Notes: generated by a model from the sequence alone, not told the origin. 64,000 bases of DNA from JAMLHH01 sp037189845 (GCA_037189845.1 JBBCIS010000008.1:434001-498000); one strand, 5' to 3'. Positions 35,792 to 45,476 are shown, numbered from the stretch's first letter. A program made the numbers and translations.

Positions 35792-37264
35792 ATGAAGAAG
35801 ATACTGGTAGCTAACAGAGGTGAGATTGCAATAAGAGTGATGAAAAGTGCTAAAGCTATGGGAATAAGTACTGTAGCCATTTATTCAGAAGCTGACCGCC
35901 TTTCTCCCCATGTCAGATATGCAGATGAAGCTGTTTGTGTAGGCCCTGCTCCTTCTAAAGAATCTTATCTGAGAATAGATAAAATTATCGAAGTTTCCAA
36001 AGCATTAGGAGTGGATGCTATCCATCCGGGTTATGGTTTCTTATCTGAAAATGCAGCCTTTGCAAAAGCAGTAACCGATGCAGGTATTATCTTTATTGGT
36101 CCGGATACAAGATCAATAGAAATAATGGGCAGCAAGCTGGCTGCCAAACAAGCTGTGGCTGAGTTTGATGTTCCGCTGGTTCCGGGTACTGATCAGCCAA
36201 TTTCTGATGTAGACGTAGCGATTGAACTGGCAAAATCTATCGGGTTTCCTATTCTTATCAAAGCTTCTGCCGGTGGCGGTGGAAAAGGAATGCGCCTTGT
36301 AGAAAGAGCAGAAGATCTGATAGAGCAAATGAATCTTGCTGTCAGTGAAGCTAAATCAGCGTTTGGAGACGGCAGTGTATTCATAGAAAAATTTGTCAAC
36401 TCTCCCAGACATATAGAAATCCAGGTATTAGGTGATACTCACGGTAATGTAGTACATCTCTTTGAGCGTGAATGTTCTGTGCAGAGAAGACATCAGAAAG
36501 TGGTAGAGGAAGCTCCTTCCGCAGTAGTAACACCTGAAATGAGAAAAGCAATGGGTGAAGCTGCTATCAAAGTAGCCAGATCGGTTAATTATGTAGGAGC
36601 CGGAACAGTAGAATTTATTGTTGACGAGCAGCTGAATTTCTTCTTTCTGGAAATGAATACCCGTCTGCAGGTAGAGCATCCGGTCACAGAAATGATCACC
36701 GGAGTAGATCTTGTCAAAGAACAGATCAGAATTGCACAGGGGTTACCGATCTCGTTTACACAGGATGACTTGAAAATTCTTGGACATTCTATTGAATTGA
36801 GAATTTATGCAGAAGATCCTGAAAATAATTTTTTGCCGGATATAGGCAAATTAACTACATACAGACCTCCTGCAGGTCAGAATATTCGTGTAGATGATGG
36901 TATGGAAGAAGGGATGGATATTCCGATTTACTATGACCCGATGATCGCTAAGCTTGCTGTTTTCGGAAACAACAGAGATGCTGCGATCCAGAATATGAAA
37001 ACTGCGATAGATAATTATCATGTAGTCGGAGCTAAAACGACGCTTCCGTTTGGAAAGTTTGTGATGAACCATCCTGCTTTTATCACTGGTAATTTCGATA
37101 CAAAATTTGTAGATAAATACTTTAAGCCCAACGAAACAAATGTAGAAGCTTTTAATCTTGCATCTGTTTTAGTGGCTAAAATCTATAACGAACGCAATGA
37201 GCACACAACAGTAGAAGAAAAAGGCAATCTTACCCGCAGAAGCAAATGGTTATTCAACAGATAG
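35792..37264 (+). CDS. accC: Acetyl-CoA carboxylase biotin carboxylase subunit
   Basis: 490 residues. It starts with MKKILVANRGEIAIRVMKSA. The ATP-grasp core has the Gly-rich loop KASAGGGGKGMRLV, HIEIQVLGDTHGNVVHLFERECS and EMNTRLQVEHPVTEMI. The enzyme carboxylates biotin on a carrier protein for malonyl- or other acyl-CoA formation. There is no biotin-carrier domain and no accB nearby, so the partner is encoded elsewhere. It could instead serve a propionyl-CoA carboxylase, as often in Bacteroidota. Its 3' end overlaps the convergent bshC gene by 15 bp. Confidence 0.93.
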   Translation: MKKILVANRGEIAIRVMKSAKAMGISTVAIYSEADRLSPHVRYADEAVCVGPAPSKESYLRIDKIIEVSKALGVDAIHPGYGFLSENAAFAKAVTDAGIIFIGPDTRSIEIMGSKLAAKQAVAEFDVPLVPGTDQPISDVDVAIELAKSIGFPILIKASAGGGGKGMRLVERAEDLIEQMNLAVSEAKSAFGDGSVFIEKFVNSPRHIEIQVLGDTHGNVVHLFERECSVQRRHQKVVEEAPSAVVTPEMRKAMGEAAIKVARSVNYVGAGTVEFIVDEQLNFFFLEMNTRLQVEHPVTEMITGVDLVKEQIRIAQGLPISFTQDDLKILGHSIELRIYAEDPENNFLPDIGKLTTYRPPAGQNIRVDDGMEEGMDIPIYYDPMIAKLAVFGNNRDAAIQNMKTAIDNYHVVGAKTTLPFGKFVMNHPAFITGNFDTKFVDKYFKPNETNVEAFNLASVLVAKIYNERNEHTTVEEKGNLTRRSKWLFNR

Positions 37265-38848
37265 CTTTTCTGTTTCTGTAATCACTACAAACTCCTGCTC
37301 TATTACAGACAGATACTGTACAAGCCAGTCTATAAAGTGTTTTCCGTACTTTGAATAAAAGTTGAGAAAGTTATCATGTCTTTCCTGAAGAGACTGATTG
37401 GGAAACAAGCTCTGGTACAAGCTGTCAATTTGTTTTAGTCCTATTTCATTTTTCTGTTTGACAGCTCTCAGCATTTTGCCTTCAATCTGTTCCAGGATAG
37501 ATTGTATCTTTTGGGCATCTGCTCCGGTAGCAGGACCTAATGTTTTATCTATTCCGGCTGCTTTATCACGGACTTTTTCCATTAGCTGGGCAATTATCCG
37601 CTTCTCTTCTTCCAGCGTAGGAATCTCATCACCGGAGCGCATCAGATATTCTTTTTTCAATGCATCTTTATCTTTAAAGATATCAGATAGCTGCAGCTGT
37701 AATTTCTGAAGTTTCTGGAAACCGGCATGGTTGATAATCATCAAAGATGTCCTTGGTATCAATACAGGATATCTCACTGCATAATGTTCGAAAATATCCG
37801 GCAACTGCAGCCAGTAAGCGATTTCACCTCCGCCTCCGATAAATGCTACATTCGGTAATACACTTTGCTGAAATAACGGGCGAAGCACCACATTCGGACT
37901 GAAATTTTCAGGATGAATACTTAATTCGTTCAGAAGCTCATCCCTGGTCCATAGCTGCGAATCTATCAAAAAGGAATCGTTTTCAGGTTCAATCCTTTTT
38001 CTGTGTGTATTGCCTAAATGAAAAAGATTAATCTCTCTTCCGGTCGCCTGCGCATGATAACCACTGTTTTTGAGCTGTTCTGATCTTTTTAATAATAAAG
38101 GATGTGAAGGTTGACTTTGCAGCTCTTCCTGAATCAAATCAGTCATTGACTTTTTCAATACCGGGTCATCTCCGTTGACAATTACCAGTCCGTATCTTCC
38201 AAACAAGCCATTTACCAGTTCTCTTCCGGCCAGTTCCACATTCTGATGTGCATAAGCTTTTTGAATGATGGTATCAATGCCGTCCGGATGATTTCCGCCT
38301 AAAATATTCATGACCTGATCCACAACATCTTTGATATTTTCCAGAGAAAATCTACCCACCGGGCCTTGCTGGGAGGTCTCCCACGTGATTTTTTTTCCAA
38401 AAAGATGAATATGGTTTACCTCATCAAAGTCGTGGTCTTCGCTTCCCATCCAATAAACAGGAACAAAGTACGCATCCGGGAATTCTGCTCTTAATTTTCT
38501 GGCAAAGGCTATTGCATTGGCAATCTTGATCACATAATATAATGGGCCACCCAGCATGGACAGCTGGTGTGCGGTCACAACTGTGTATGTCCGGGCTTCT
38601 TTCAATGCTTCAATATTGAAGCGTACAGCCGCAGGAATATCGATGGAGTGATATTGCTTTAATATGGCTTCAGATAATTCTTTTCTATCAATTTTCAGCG
38701 GATAAGGCGTTTCCAGCTGTTTGGCTATACCTTCAAGACCCAAAGAAAACGGAGGTTGTAAATCTTTCTGTAATTGACCTGTGGTGTAATCAGATAAAAG
38801 TTTTGAGAAATAATTCAGCTCTCCAAACTTAAAAGTATCAATGCGCAT
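37250..38848 (-). CDS. bshC: Bacillithiol biosynthesis cysteine-adding enzyme BshC
   Basis: 532 residues, close to the family length of about 530. The family motif TVVTAHQLSMLGGPLYYVIKI lies near residue 95, followed by PVYWMGSEDHDFDEVNHI, FIGGGGEIAYWLQL and the coiled-coil segment about 400-480. BshC joins cysteine to glucosaminyl-malate, the last step of bacillithiol synthesis. This implies that the organism uses bacillithiol as a thiol buffer. bshA and bshB are not in the window. The START gene lies 36 bp upstream on the same strand. Confidence 0.92.
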   Translation of the reverse strand: MRIDTFKFGELNYFSKLLSDYTTGQLQKDLQPPFSLGLEGIAKQLETPYPLKIDRKELSEAILKQYHSIDIPAAVRFNIEALKEARTYTVVTAHQLSMLGGPLYYVIKIANAIAFARKLRAEFPDAYFVPVYWMGSEDHDFDEVNHIHLFGKKITWETSQQGPVGRFSLENIKDVVDQVMNILGGNHPDGIDTIIQKAYAHQNVELAGRELVNGLFGRYGLVIVNGDDPVLKKSMTDLIQEELQSQPSHPLLLKRSEQLKNSGYHAQATGREINLFHLGNTHRKRIEPENDSFLIDSQLWTRDELLNELSIHPENFSPNVVLRPLFQQSVLPNVAFIGGGGEIAYWLQLPDIFEHYAVRYPVLIPRTSLMIINHAGFQKLQKLQLQLSDIFKDKDALKKEYLMRSGDEIPTLEEEKRIIAQLMEKVRDKAAGIDKTLGPATGADAQKIQSILEQIEGKMLRAVKQKNEIGLKQIDSLYQSLFPNQSLQERHDNFLNFYSKYGKHFIDWLVQYLSVIEQEFVVITETEKLSVE

Positions 38849-38884
38849 TTTTAAGCAACTTATTCTCCGGATAAATGTTCAATT

Positions 38885-39493
38885 TTATTTGACTAAAGCC
38901 TTCAATTTTATCAACATTTCGTACGGTGCATCCACAGAAGCTGAATTTGCCATCCCATCAGGAACATTTCCGCCCGGGCTGCTATATGCCTGATGTGTCA
39001 CTTCTACTTTACCATTTGACAGTGGAACGATCTTCCAGTAACCTTTCATTTTTTCTACCCTGACAATTCCTTTTTGATGAGGTTTCAAAGTATTGCTTCC
39101 TGTGCTGACATCGATTGTAACAGATCCGTCTTTAGCAGGCGGGCTTGTGTGATAATGCGTCACAACATCTCTGTTGGATGCCGGCCATGGTGTTTCTATC
39201 ACCATATAAGTGTACATATCTTTATCTGCCTTTTTCAAAAGCTCCACACTGCCCTTTTTCGCCTTGTAGATAAACTGATCGTGCATACTGGGATTGGATA
39301 AAATTTTAAGCACATCGTTTACAGATGCATCTAACTGGATGACACCTTTATATTCTTTCAGCTTTGTACCTTCCATTTTGCGATTATGGATCTTAATCCC
39401 GTCTTTATCTTTTACAAGCTCCCAGGGGCCCTGCCCCAAAGCCGTTCCTATAAAAAACAAGCATGCAATTACTGTAGCGTATATACTTTTCAT
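38885..39493 (-). CDS. START-domain lipid-binding protein, exported
   Basis: About 202 residues from ATG 39493 (MKSIYATVIACLFFIGTALG). That start begins a signal peptide, so I prefer it to an upstream ATG twelve codons earlier. The mature protein has the START pattern GPWELVKDKDGIKIHNRKM, SMHDQFIYKAKK, and the motif ETPWPASNRDVVTHY seen in START/SRPBCC proteins. It probably binds a lipid or hydrophobic ligand in the periplasm. It is likely co-transcribed with bshC (36 bp gap), though a functional link is unclear. Confidence 0.78.
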   Translation of the reverse strand: MKSIYATVIACLFFIGTALGQGPWELVKDKDGIKIHNRKMEGTKLKEYKGVIQLDASVNDVLKILSNPSMHDQFIYKAKKGSVELLKKADKDMYTYMVIETPWPASNRDVVTHYHTSPPAKDGSVTIDVSTGSNTLKPHQKGIVRVEKMKGYWKIVPLSNGKVEVTHQAYSSPGGNVPDGMANSASVDAPYEMLIKLKALVK

Positions 39494-39556
39494 AGTCTCA
39501 AATTGTGTAATAAAGTTAACTAAAATCATGCCCTAAAAGTTTTTTTCAAAAAATTA

Positions 39557-39586
39557 TTGACTTAATGAAAAATAGTATTACATTTG
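39557..39586 (+). promoter_or_regulatory. Bacteroidota promoter of a tiny transcription unit
   Basis: TTG at 39557-39559 and TACATTTG at 39579-39586 are 19 bp apart and match the -33/-7 consensus well. An ATG lies four bases after the -7 box. It faces an intrinsic terminator 56 bp further on. Confidence 0.55.
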
Positions 39587-39590
39587 AAGT

Positions 39591-39650
39591 ATGAACAAAA
39601 GATGGACGTCAGTTCATCAATTTTTCATAGTGGGGGTTATAGGGATGTAG
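39591..39650 (+). CDS. Putative 19-residue small ORF or leader peptide
   Basis: ATG at 39591 opens a frame of 19 codons, MNKRWTSVHQFFIVGVIGM, ending at TAG inside the 5' arm of the terminator. The peptide is basic then hydrophobic. It would be nearly leaderless given the promoter position. It could be a regulatory leader, a small membrane peptide, or just the body of a small RNA. Nothing but position and the good promoter supports it. Confidence 0.35.
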   Translation: MNKRWTSVHQFFIVGVIGM

Positions 39651-39667
39651 AAATACATCCCTTTTTT
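39642..39667 (+). terminator. Intrinsic terminator of the tiny transcription unit
   Basis: GGGATGTA (39642-39649), a GAAA tetraloop and TACATCCC (39654-39661) form a perfect 8-bp stem followed by six T (39662-39667). It is of textbook quality. It acts on the + strand only, as the other strand lacks a T-tract. Confidence 0.85.
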
Positions 39668-39668
39668 A

Positions 39669-39697
39669 TTGCACACATTTTCAGGTATTTATTTTTG
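39669..39697 (+). promoter_or_regulatory. Candidate promoter of the 241-residue membrane protein gene
   Basis: TTG at 39669-39671 and TATTTTTG at 39690-39697 are 18 bp apart, one base short of the usual spacing, and lie just after the terminator. The ATG at 39730 is 32 bases downstream. Confidence 0.45.
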
Positions 39698-39729
39698 CTT
39701 TCTTATCTTCAAGACCCAAAGAATATATC

Positions 39730-40455
39730 ATGCCGCGTTACCTTCTACTTTGTATTCAAATCATTTGTTTTTGCCTGGCATGGGCATTCATTACGTTCCA
39801 GATAGAACCTTTTTCGAGAGTATGGTCTTTTTTTTCAGGAGCAGACAACTCTACCACTCCTGAATGGGCTGTACATACTAATTATCTCTTCACTATTATA
39901 CTGCTCATTACCGGAATCAGCGCTACTATCCGCCTGAAATTAATTGCCCATTTTAATTCGGTTGCAATTACATTTCTGGCAGTGCTCTGGGCTTGTTTTG
40001 CATTACAACCGGATCAATATTTTGCCTATTTGCTGAAATATTCATATATCGTTCTGATCCCGGTCGTTTTTCATAAAATTTTCACTCAGAATATTCGTCA
40101 TATAGAGCTATTCATCAAAGCTACCATACAGATTTCTTTAGTCTATTTCCCTTATAATCTGGGACTATTTCTCATTCATGAAACCAACTTGTCTCAGCCC
40201 CTGATTTTAGCTACAACAAGCACGTTTACATTATTATCAGTGGGAGCTTCTTTAGGATTGTATATCACGCAATATTTCAATCCGGCTTTAAAAGTTGCTG
40301 CCCTGCTCTTCACAATTGGCTTATTAATAGATGTATTACCCGTCCTGAAAAATCCGTCAGGATTCGATTTCAATCAAATACCGATGGCCATTATTGGCTC
40401 CAGCCTGATCGTTTTCACCAATTGGGTAAAGGCTTTAAATAACAGTGAAGCATAA
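39730..40455 (+). CDS. Polytopic membrane protein of unknown function
   Basis: 241 residues with about seven or eight hydrophobic helices separated by very short loops, no long soluble domain and no cysteine or histidine cluster. I do not recognise a family. Charged residues are few (for example WAVHTNYLFTI, FALQPDQYFAYLL). The start follows a candidate promoter. It ends three bases before the convergent M61 peptidase gene. Confidence 0.7.
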   Translation: MPRYLLLCIQIICFCLAWAFITFQIEPFSRVWSFFSGADNSTTPEWAVHTNYLFTIILLITGISATIRLKLIAHFNSVAITFLAVLWACFALQPDQYFAYLLKYSYIVLIPVVFHKIFTQNIRHIELFIKATIQISLVYFPYNLGLFLIHETNLSQPLILATTSTFTLLSVGASLGLYITQYFNPALKVAALLFTIGLLIDVLPVLKNPSGFDFNQIPMAIIGSSLIVFTNWVKALNNSEA

Positions 40456-40457
40456 GC

Positions 40458-42176
40458 TTACTTCTTCCTCAGCCATGCTTCCCTGATTTTCAATTGGCCG
40501 GCATCAGGATTTTCTATCACATGGATCACGTATGATTTCTTTTGATTAGGCAAAAGCCTCATCCGGAATGTATGAATTCTACCTGACCGGGAAATAATCA
40601 CGTCCACTTCATCACCGGCAGATTTATCATAAAGACATTTTGACCATTGGCTGTTCATTCTGAATCCGTTTACTGCCAGTACCTCATCATTTGCATTGAT
40701 ACCGGCTACTGCTGCACTGCTTCCGGCATCTATTTTAGCTACGATAAATTTACCTTCTTTATTACTGACTGACCAACCTATATCATATCTGGCATCAGAA
40801 GTATCCTTCAGCTCTAGTCCGGCATAGCTCAGATAAGCATTATAATCAAGAGGCTCAGTTCCATAAATATGTCTTTCAAAAAAATCATCCAGTGAAATGC
40901 CTGCAATCAGCTCCGTAATCGCCAGCATTTCTTTTTCTGAATATCCTTTTTCGGGACGTTTCAGATACAGTTCATTCAGTGCGCGCATGACATCGTCCAT
41001 AGATTTGACACCTTTTGTTGCTTTCAGGATCAACAAATTTAATGCTGTCACTACTGTAGCACCTTTTACATAGTAATTGACCTGATTATTATGTGTATTT
41101 TCATGCTGGCGATAATATTTAATCCATGTATCAAAACTGGATTCTGCCAGGGATTGCATTTCGTCCCCGGGTGTATTTTCTACTTTATTGATATTTTCAG
41201 CTACTATTTTCAAATATTCTTTCTGATCTGATACTCCTGCCAGATACACAAAGTAATCATCATAATAACTGGTTACTCCCTCTATAGCCCAAAGCTGCCG
41301 GGTATAATTTTCCTGTGAATAATCAAAAGGCCCAAGCTCTTCCGGACGGATGCGCTTTACATTCCAGAGATGAAAATATTCATGCGCCAGCAGGCTGATC
41401 GTCTGAAGATATTTGTCCCGGGTATCATAATTCCAGCGGGGAACCATGTTCACTGAATTATGTAAGTGTTCCAGCCCGCCGTACACATCTTCTGTATGAT
41501 GCAGGATAAAAACATATCTTTTACAAGGATGCGGCTTACCGAAAAGCTTTACCTCCTCCTCTATGATTGTTTTCAGCTCTTTCATGAGCTTTTCTTTATC
41601 TGCATTGGATGGTCCCACCAAAGCCAGCTCATGCGGAATTCCTCCTGCTTCAAATGTCAACACTTCCTGATTTCCGATCTCTGTCGGACTGTCTACCAAC
41701 AGATCATAGCTTTCAGCGATGCGTATCCACAGACTACCTGATTCCGGCAATGAAGAAGATATGACTTTCCAGTTTTCATGCGGGTGAAAGGTGATGGTAT
41801 GCGTGGCATTTTCCAGACCTTTTACTGCCAGGAAAGTGGGTGCGCCATTGAGTGTTGCATGTTCAGCATCCACATGATTGGTACGAACAGAAATTTCATT
41901 GGCATACACTCTGTAAGAAACCTGATAATCACCAGCTTTATCAGCAGAAAAACGCCATGTGTTTTTATTGATCTTCTGTATTGTAATCTTTTCTGCCCCG
42001 CTCCTTTTCACACGGACCATATCTATGTGTCTCGAAAACTCTCTGATCATATAGGAACCCGGTGTCCACACGGGCATATATAGCTCTACTTCCTCTGGTT
42101 TGGATACGGGAAATGTCATTTCTACTTCCACATAATGTAATTCCGGTTGGCGAAAATAAACCTGATACGATATCAT
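40458..42176 (-). CDS. M61-family (glycyl aminopeptidase-type) peptidase with PDZ domain
   Basis: About 572 residues from ATG 42176 (MISYQVYFRQPELHYVEVEM); a further ATG seven codons earlier is possible. Residues 1-180 form the N-terminal beta domain. The zinc motif LLAHEYFHLWNVKRIRP has H-E-x-x-H and the third ligand in the EE after RIRP; GGLEHLHNSV precedes it. A C-terminal PDZ domain (about 450-540) includes FIVAKIDAGSSAAVAGINANDEV. The family cleaves N-terminal Gly or Ala residues. No signal peptide is seen at this start. Confidence 0.9.
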   Translation of the reverse strand: MISYQVYFRQPELHYVEVEMTFPVSKPEEVELYMPVWTPGSYMIREFSRHIDMVRVKRSGAEKITIQKINKNTWRFSADKAGDYQVSYRVYANEISVRTNHVDAEHATLNGAPTFLAVKGLENATHTITFHPHENWKVISSSLPESGSLWIRIAESYDLLVDSPTEIGNQEVLTFEAGGIPHELALVGPSNADKEKLMKELKTIIEEEVKLFGKPHPCKRYVFILHHTEDVYGGLEHLHNSVNMVPRWNYDTRDKYLQTISLLAHEYFHLWNVKRIRPEELGPFDYSQENYTRQLWAIEGVTSYYDDYFVYLAGVSDQKEYLKIVAENINKVENTPGDEMQSLAESSFDTWIKYYRQHENTHNNQVNYYVKGATVVTALNLLILKATKGVKSMDDVMRALNELYLKRPEKGYSEKEMLAITELIAGISLDDFFERHIYGTEPLDYNAYLSYAGLELKDTSDARYDIGWSVSNKEGKFIVAKIDAGSSAAVAGINANDEVLAVNGFRMNSQWSKCLYDKSAGDEVDVIISRSGRIHTFRMRLLPNQKKSYVIHVIENPDAGQLKIREAWLRKK

Positions 42177-42415
42177 ACTGACAAATAATTGTGTCACAAA
42201 AAGAATAAAAAATGCTCAAAAAACTACTTTTCACCAGAATAAATCGAAGGATAAGGATGAAACTATTGACATTATATTCAAATCATTTATTTTATTTTTT
42301 TCATCTTATTTAATAAAGAAAGGCAAGTTTTATCCCTTAGCCTAGTTATATTGATAAAGGAAACTAATGGAATATTGAGACAATAGCTATATTGGTTAAC
42401 AAAGCAAAATACAAG

Positions 42416-42544
42416 ATGAATCCTATCGAATTATTACCAAAGCATATAGATGATCTTTTAGTTGCTTATCAACTTAAAGATTATACTTATACCGAAATTC
42501 GACCAATTATTTCAGAATTGAAATGGCTTCAGGATAAGAAATAA
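42416..42544 (+). CDS. Putative 42-residue small protein
   Basis: ATG 42416 to TAA 42544, beginning MNPIELLPKHIDDLLVAYQL and ending KWLQDKK, an amphipathic helical peptide. It lies 81 bp upstream of the LRR-like gene on the same strand, in an AT-rich gap (42198-42625) that otherwise shows nothing. It could be a real small ORF or the remnant of a longer gene. No family recognised. Confidence 0.35.
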   Translation: MNPIELLPKHIDDLLVAYQLKDYTYTEIRPIISELKWLQDKK

Positions 42545-42625
42545 CAACAAAATTTACCGGCAATCCACTGAGACACAATCAGCAGTTTCGGGTAAAATGT
42601 TAGTGACAAGTAGTAAGGACAAGCA

Positions 42626-43411
42626 ATGAACAAAAAGATATCCAAAATAGAAAATAATGTACAAGACAGAAATTCTGTTGCCTGGAAAAAGCTCTGTGAC
42701 TATGTCGACAAAGTTGCTAATGAAAACAGAGAAGAGTTTGCTCCATTAGAAGAACTTGGACAAGAACTTTTTTCTCAAATACACACTCTGCCGGAGACTA
42801 TCTCAAAGCTTAAAAAAGTGAAGAAAGTTTGGTTGTATGGAAGTAGTCTAAAACGTATTCCTCCGGAAATCGGGCAAATGGATGCACTTGAGTATTTCGA
42901 CCCATACGGTTCTTACGATTTACATTGGTTTCCTTATGAAATTACAAAATGCAAAAATCTTAAAGACAGCAGAGTTAGTACAAGAGTTTTGTATGGTAAT
43001 TGGAAAAACAGAATGGGTTTTCCTCGCTTAAATCATAATCCGGTCCGTTATTCAGGAGACACCGTGAATTGTAGTGTATGTGACAAGACCATAACTTACG
43101 AACAAACCAACCAGCTTTGGATTTCATTATGGGTTGGGACAGACACTTTACCGCTTCTGGTCAACTTATGTTCAAATGAATGTGAAAGCAAGTTACCAAC
43201 ACCACACGAAGATTATGTTGGGTTCACACACAATGGCGGTTCAGAATTAAAACAACCACCTGACGAAAATGAACTTTTAAAGCTGAGAACGAAAAAAAGT
43301 AATGCCGACTTAGCAGAACGCGTCAACAATAACGAAGAGCTATCGAAAAGACCGAGCGAAAAGAAAGAACTTCCTGTTTTAAAGCTGATAAGAAAAATAT
43401 GGGATCGATAA
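42626..43411 (+). CDS. Leucine-rich-repeat-like protein with a Cys4 zinc-ribbon-like motif
   Basis: 261 residues. Residues 45-115 have degenerate LRR units (LPETISKLKKVKKVWLYGSS, LKRIPPEIGQMDALEYFDPY, WFPYEITKCKNLKDS). Around 150-190, CSVCDK and, 33 residues on, CSNEC suggest a zinc site. The C-terminal 60 residues are charged and helical. It is soluble and probably cytoplasmic. Function unknown. An MBL-fold gene follows 40 bp downstream on the same strand. Confidence 0.7.
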   Translation: MNKKISKIENNVQDRNSVAWKKLCDYVDKVANENREEFAPLEELGQELFSQIHTLPETISKLKKVKKVWLYGSSLKRIPPEIGQMDALEYFDPYGSYDLHWFPYEITKCKNLKDSRVSTRVLYGNWKNRMGFPRLNHNPVRYSGDTVNCSVCDKTITYEQTNQLWISLWVGTDTLPLLVNLCSNECESKLPTPHEDYVGFTHNGGSELKQPPDENELLKLRTKKSNADLAERVNNNEELSKRPSEKKELPVLKLIRKIWDR

Positions 43412-43451
43412 AATCGTCAGGTTTTTGATAAACCTATTAAACAAATAAACA

Positions 43452-44216
43452 ATGCGCATCCATTATCTGAGAAACGCCACAATGGTTATTGAAAGTGGAG
43501 ATAAATTTATTTTAGTCGACCCTATGCTTGGAAAGAAAGGTTCAGGCTTGCCTTTTTCATTAATCAGATTTAAAGCTAAAAGAAATCCGTTGGTAGATCT
43601 ACCGGATAACAGCACCCTGATTTTGGAGCAAATCACACACTGCCTTATCACACATCTTCATCCTGACCATCTGGACAAAGACGGTGAAGATTTTCTCAGA
43701 AAGAGAAATATTCCTGTTGTTTGCAGCGTCAAAGATGAAAAAGTGCTTCGATCTAAAGGTCTCAACATTCTCCATTCTTTGGAACATTGGAAATCGACTC
43801 CGTTCCTGAATGGTCAAATCACCGCTGTTCCGGCTGTACACGGCTATGGTTTCATTGCAAAACCAATGGGTAATGTCATTGGTTTTTATCTGGAACTTTC
43901 CGGTGAGAAATCCATTTACCTCAGCAGTGATACTATCTACACGGAACATGTCGATAAAGTTTTGAAAGAGTTCAAGCCCGATGTATCTGTTTTAGCTTGT
44001 GGCACAGCACAGTTAGACATCGGTGCACCTCTGTTAATGACCATAGATGATCAGATCCGATTTGTAAAAAATGCACCTGGCAAAGTTATAGCCAATCACC
44101 TGGAAGTGCTGAATCACTGCCCTACGACAAGAGCCGAACTGAAGACAGCATTTATCAAAAAAGGTTTATCAGAAAAAATATTTATTCCGGATGACGGAGA
44201 GTCGATAATATTCTAA
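43452..44216 (+). CDS. MBL-fold metallohydrolase (UlaG/L-ascorbate lactonase-like)
   Basis: 254 residues. The compact start MRIHYLRNATMVIESGDKFILVDPML and the zinc motif HLHPDHLD (H68, H70, D72, H73) are as in UlaG-like MBL proteins. VPAVHGYGF and YLSSDTIYTEHV supply the later His and Asp. Predicted soluble. The substrate is unknown. Confidence 0.85.
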   Translation: MRIHYLRNATMVIESGDKFILVDPMLGKKGSGLPFSLIRFKAKRNPLVDLPDNSTLILEQITHCLITHLHPDHLDKDGEDFLRKRNIPVVCSVKDEKVLRSKGLNILHSLEHWKSTPFLNGQITAVPAVHGYGFIAKPMGNVIGFYLELSGEKSIYLSSDTIYTEHVDKVLKEFKPDVSVLACGTAQLDIGAPLLMTIDDQIRFVKNAPGKVIANHLEVLNHCPTTRAELKTAFIKKGLSEKIFIPDDGESIIF

Positions 44217-44225
44217 AATAACAAT

Positions 44226-45476
44226 TTAGCTCAGCTTTTCTTCTCTGAAAGATATTTTTTTCATATCCGGTAAAAGATAGGCTATCACACCGATGAGAGG
44301 CAGATAAGAACAGACCTGATAAATATGTGTGAGTGAAGAATAATCTGCCCACCAACCCAGCAACGCAGCTCCTAATCCACCCATTCCAAAGGCAAAGCCA
44401 TAAAACAATCCTGAGACCATACCCAGCTTTCTTGGTAGTAATTCCTGTGCATACACCAGAATGGACGGAAAAGCTGATGCCATCAGAAAACCTATGATAG
44501 TAACCAGAACACCTGTCCAGAATAAATCGGCATAAGGCAGCAACAAAGTAAATGGCGCACATCCTAATACTGATATCCAGATAATGTATTTTCTTCCGAT
44601 TTTGTCACCCCAGAATCCACCGAAAAGTGTACCGATAGCTATAGCTATCAGGAAGTAAAAAAGATAGACATGTGCCTGAGTTTCCGCAATCTGAAATTTC
44701 TCCATCATGTAAAACTGCAGATAGCTCATGATACTGGAGATATAGATATATTTGGAAAAAATGAGCAGCAGCAAAACACCAATAGCCATAGAAACTTTTG
44801 CTTTGCTCAGATCGGGAATGCGAATGGTCTTTTTTTGCTGATTGTTGACAGATTGCAATACTCCTGAATACCATTTAGCGATATACCATAATATTACTTT
44901 GGCAAAAATCGCTACCAGAACAAACCAGATGATATTCCGCTGAGAATACGGTATCACTATCCACGCCAGCAAAAGCGGACCCAAAGCAGTACCTGTATTT
45001 CCGCCTATCTGAAAAATGGATTGAGCCAGACTTCTTTTACCTCCAGAAGATAAATATGCCACTCTCGAAGATTCAGGATGAAAAATAGATGATCCGATAC
45101 CTATCAATGTAACTGACATCAGAATCCAGTAGTAATGATTGGCATAAGACAGCATCACTACTCCTAATGCACTGAACATCATAGCTATGATCTGAGAATA
45201 AGGCATAGGATTTTTATCCGTATACATGCCCACTATCGGTTGAAAAATAGAAGATGCCAGCTGAAAAAACAGGGTAATCACTCCAATCTGCGAGAAGCTC
45301 AGATCAAAATTTGTTTTCAGCATCGGTAAGGATGCCGGAATAATTGCCTGAATCAGATCATTGGACATGTGCGCAACGCATATTGCCAACAAAATGGTGA
45401 AATTGGTTTTTGTGGCGTCATACAAATAATCCCCTTTTGCATTCATTGCCACAGCATTTACAATACTGTTTCTCAA
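44226..45476 (-). CDS. MFS transporter, fosmidomycin-resistance (Fsr)-like
   Basis: 416 residues with twelve helices. The cue for the Fsr group is the N-terminal AHMSNDLIQAIIPASLPMLK and HPESSRVAYLSSGGKRSLAQSIFQIGGNTGTALGPLL in the middle, with an MFS loop GDKIGRKYIIWIS near residue 295. It is an inner-membrane proton-driven exporter. The first 20 residues are soluble and the true start could be M11. It lies 202 bp downstream of the topoisomerase gene on the same strand. Confidence 0.85.
   Translation of the reverse strand: MRNSIVNAVAMNAKGDYLYDATKTNFTILLAICVAHMSNDLIQAIIPASLPMLKTNFDLSFSQIGVITLFFQLASSIFQPIVGMYTDKNPMPYSQIIAMMFSALGVVMLSYANHYYWILMSVTLIGIGSSIFHPESSRVAYLSSGGKRSLAQSIFQIGGNTGTALGPLLLAWIVIPYSQRNIIWFVLVAIFAKVILWYIAKWYSGVLQSVNNQQKKTIRIPDLSKAKVSMAIGVLLLLIFSKYIYISSIMSYLQFYMMEKFQIAETQAHVYLFYFLIAIAIGTLFGGFWGDKIGRKYIIWISVLGCAPFTLLLPYADLFWTGVLVTIIGFLMASAFPSILVYAQELLPRKLGMVSGLFYGFAFGMGGLGAALLGWWADYSSLTHIYQVCSYLPLIGVIAYLLPDMKKISFREEKLS

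Noticed and set aside
37250..37264. Overlap of accC and bshC as a frameshift or misassembly
   Set aside because: They are convergent genes with normal lengths; a 15-bp tail-to-tail overlap is ordinary.
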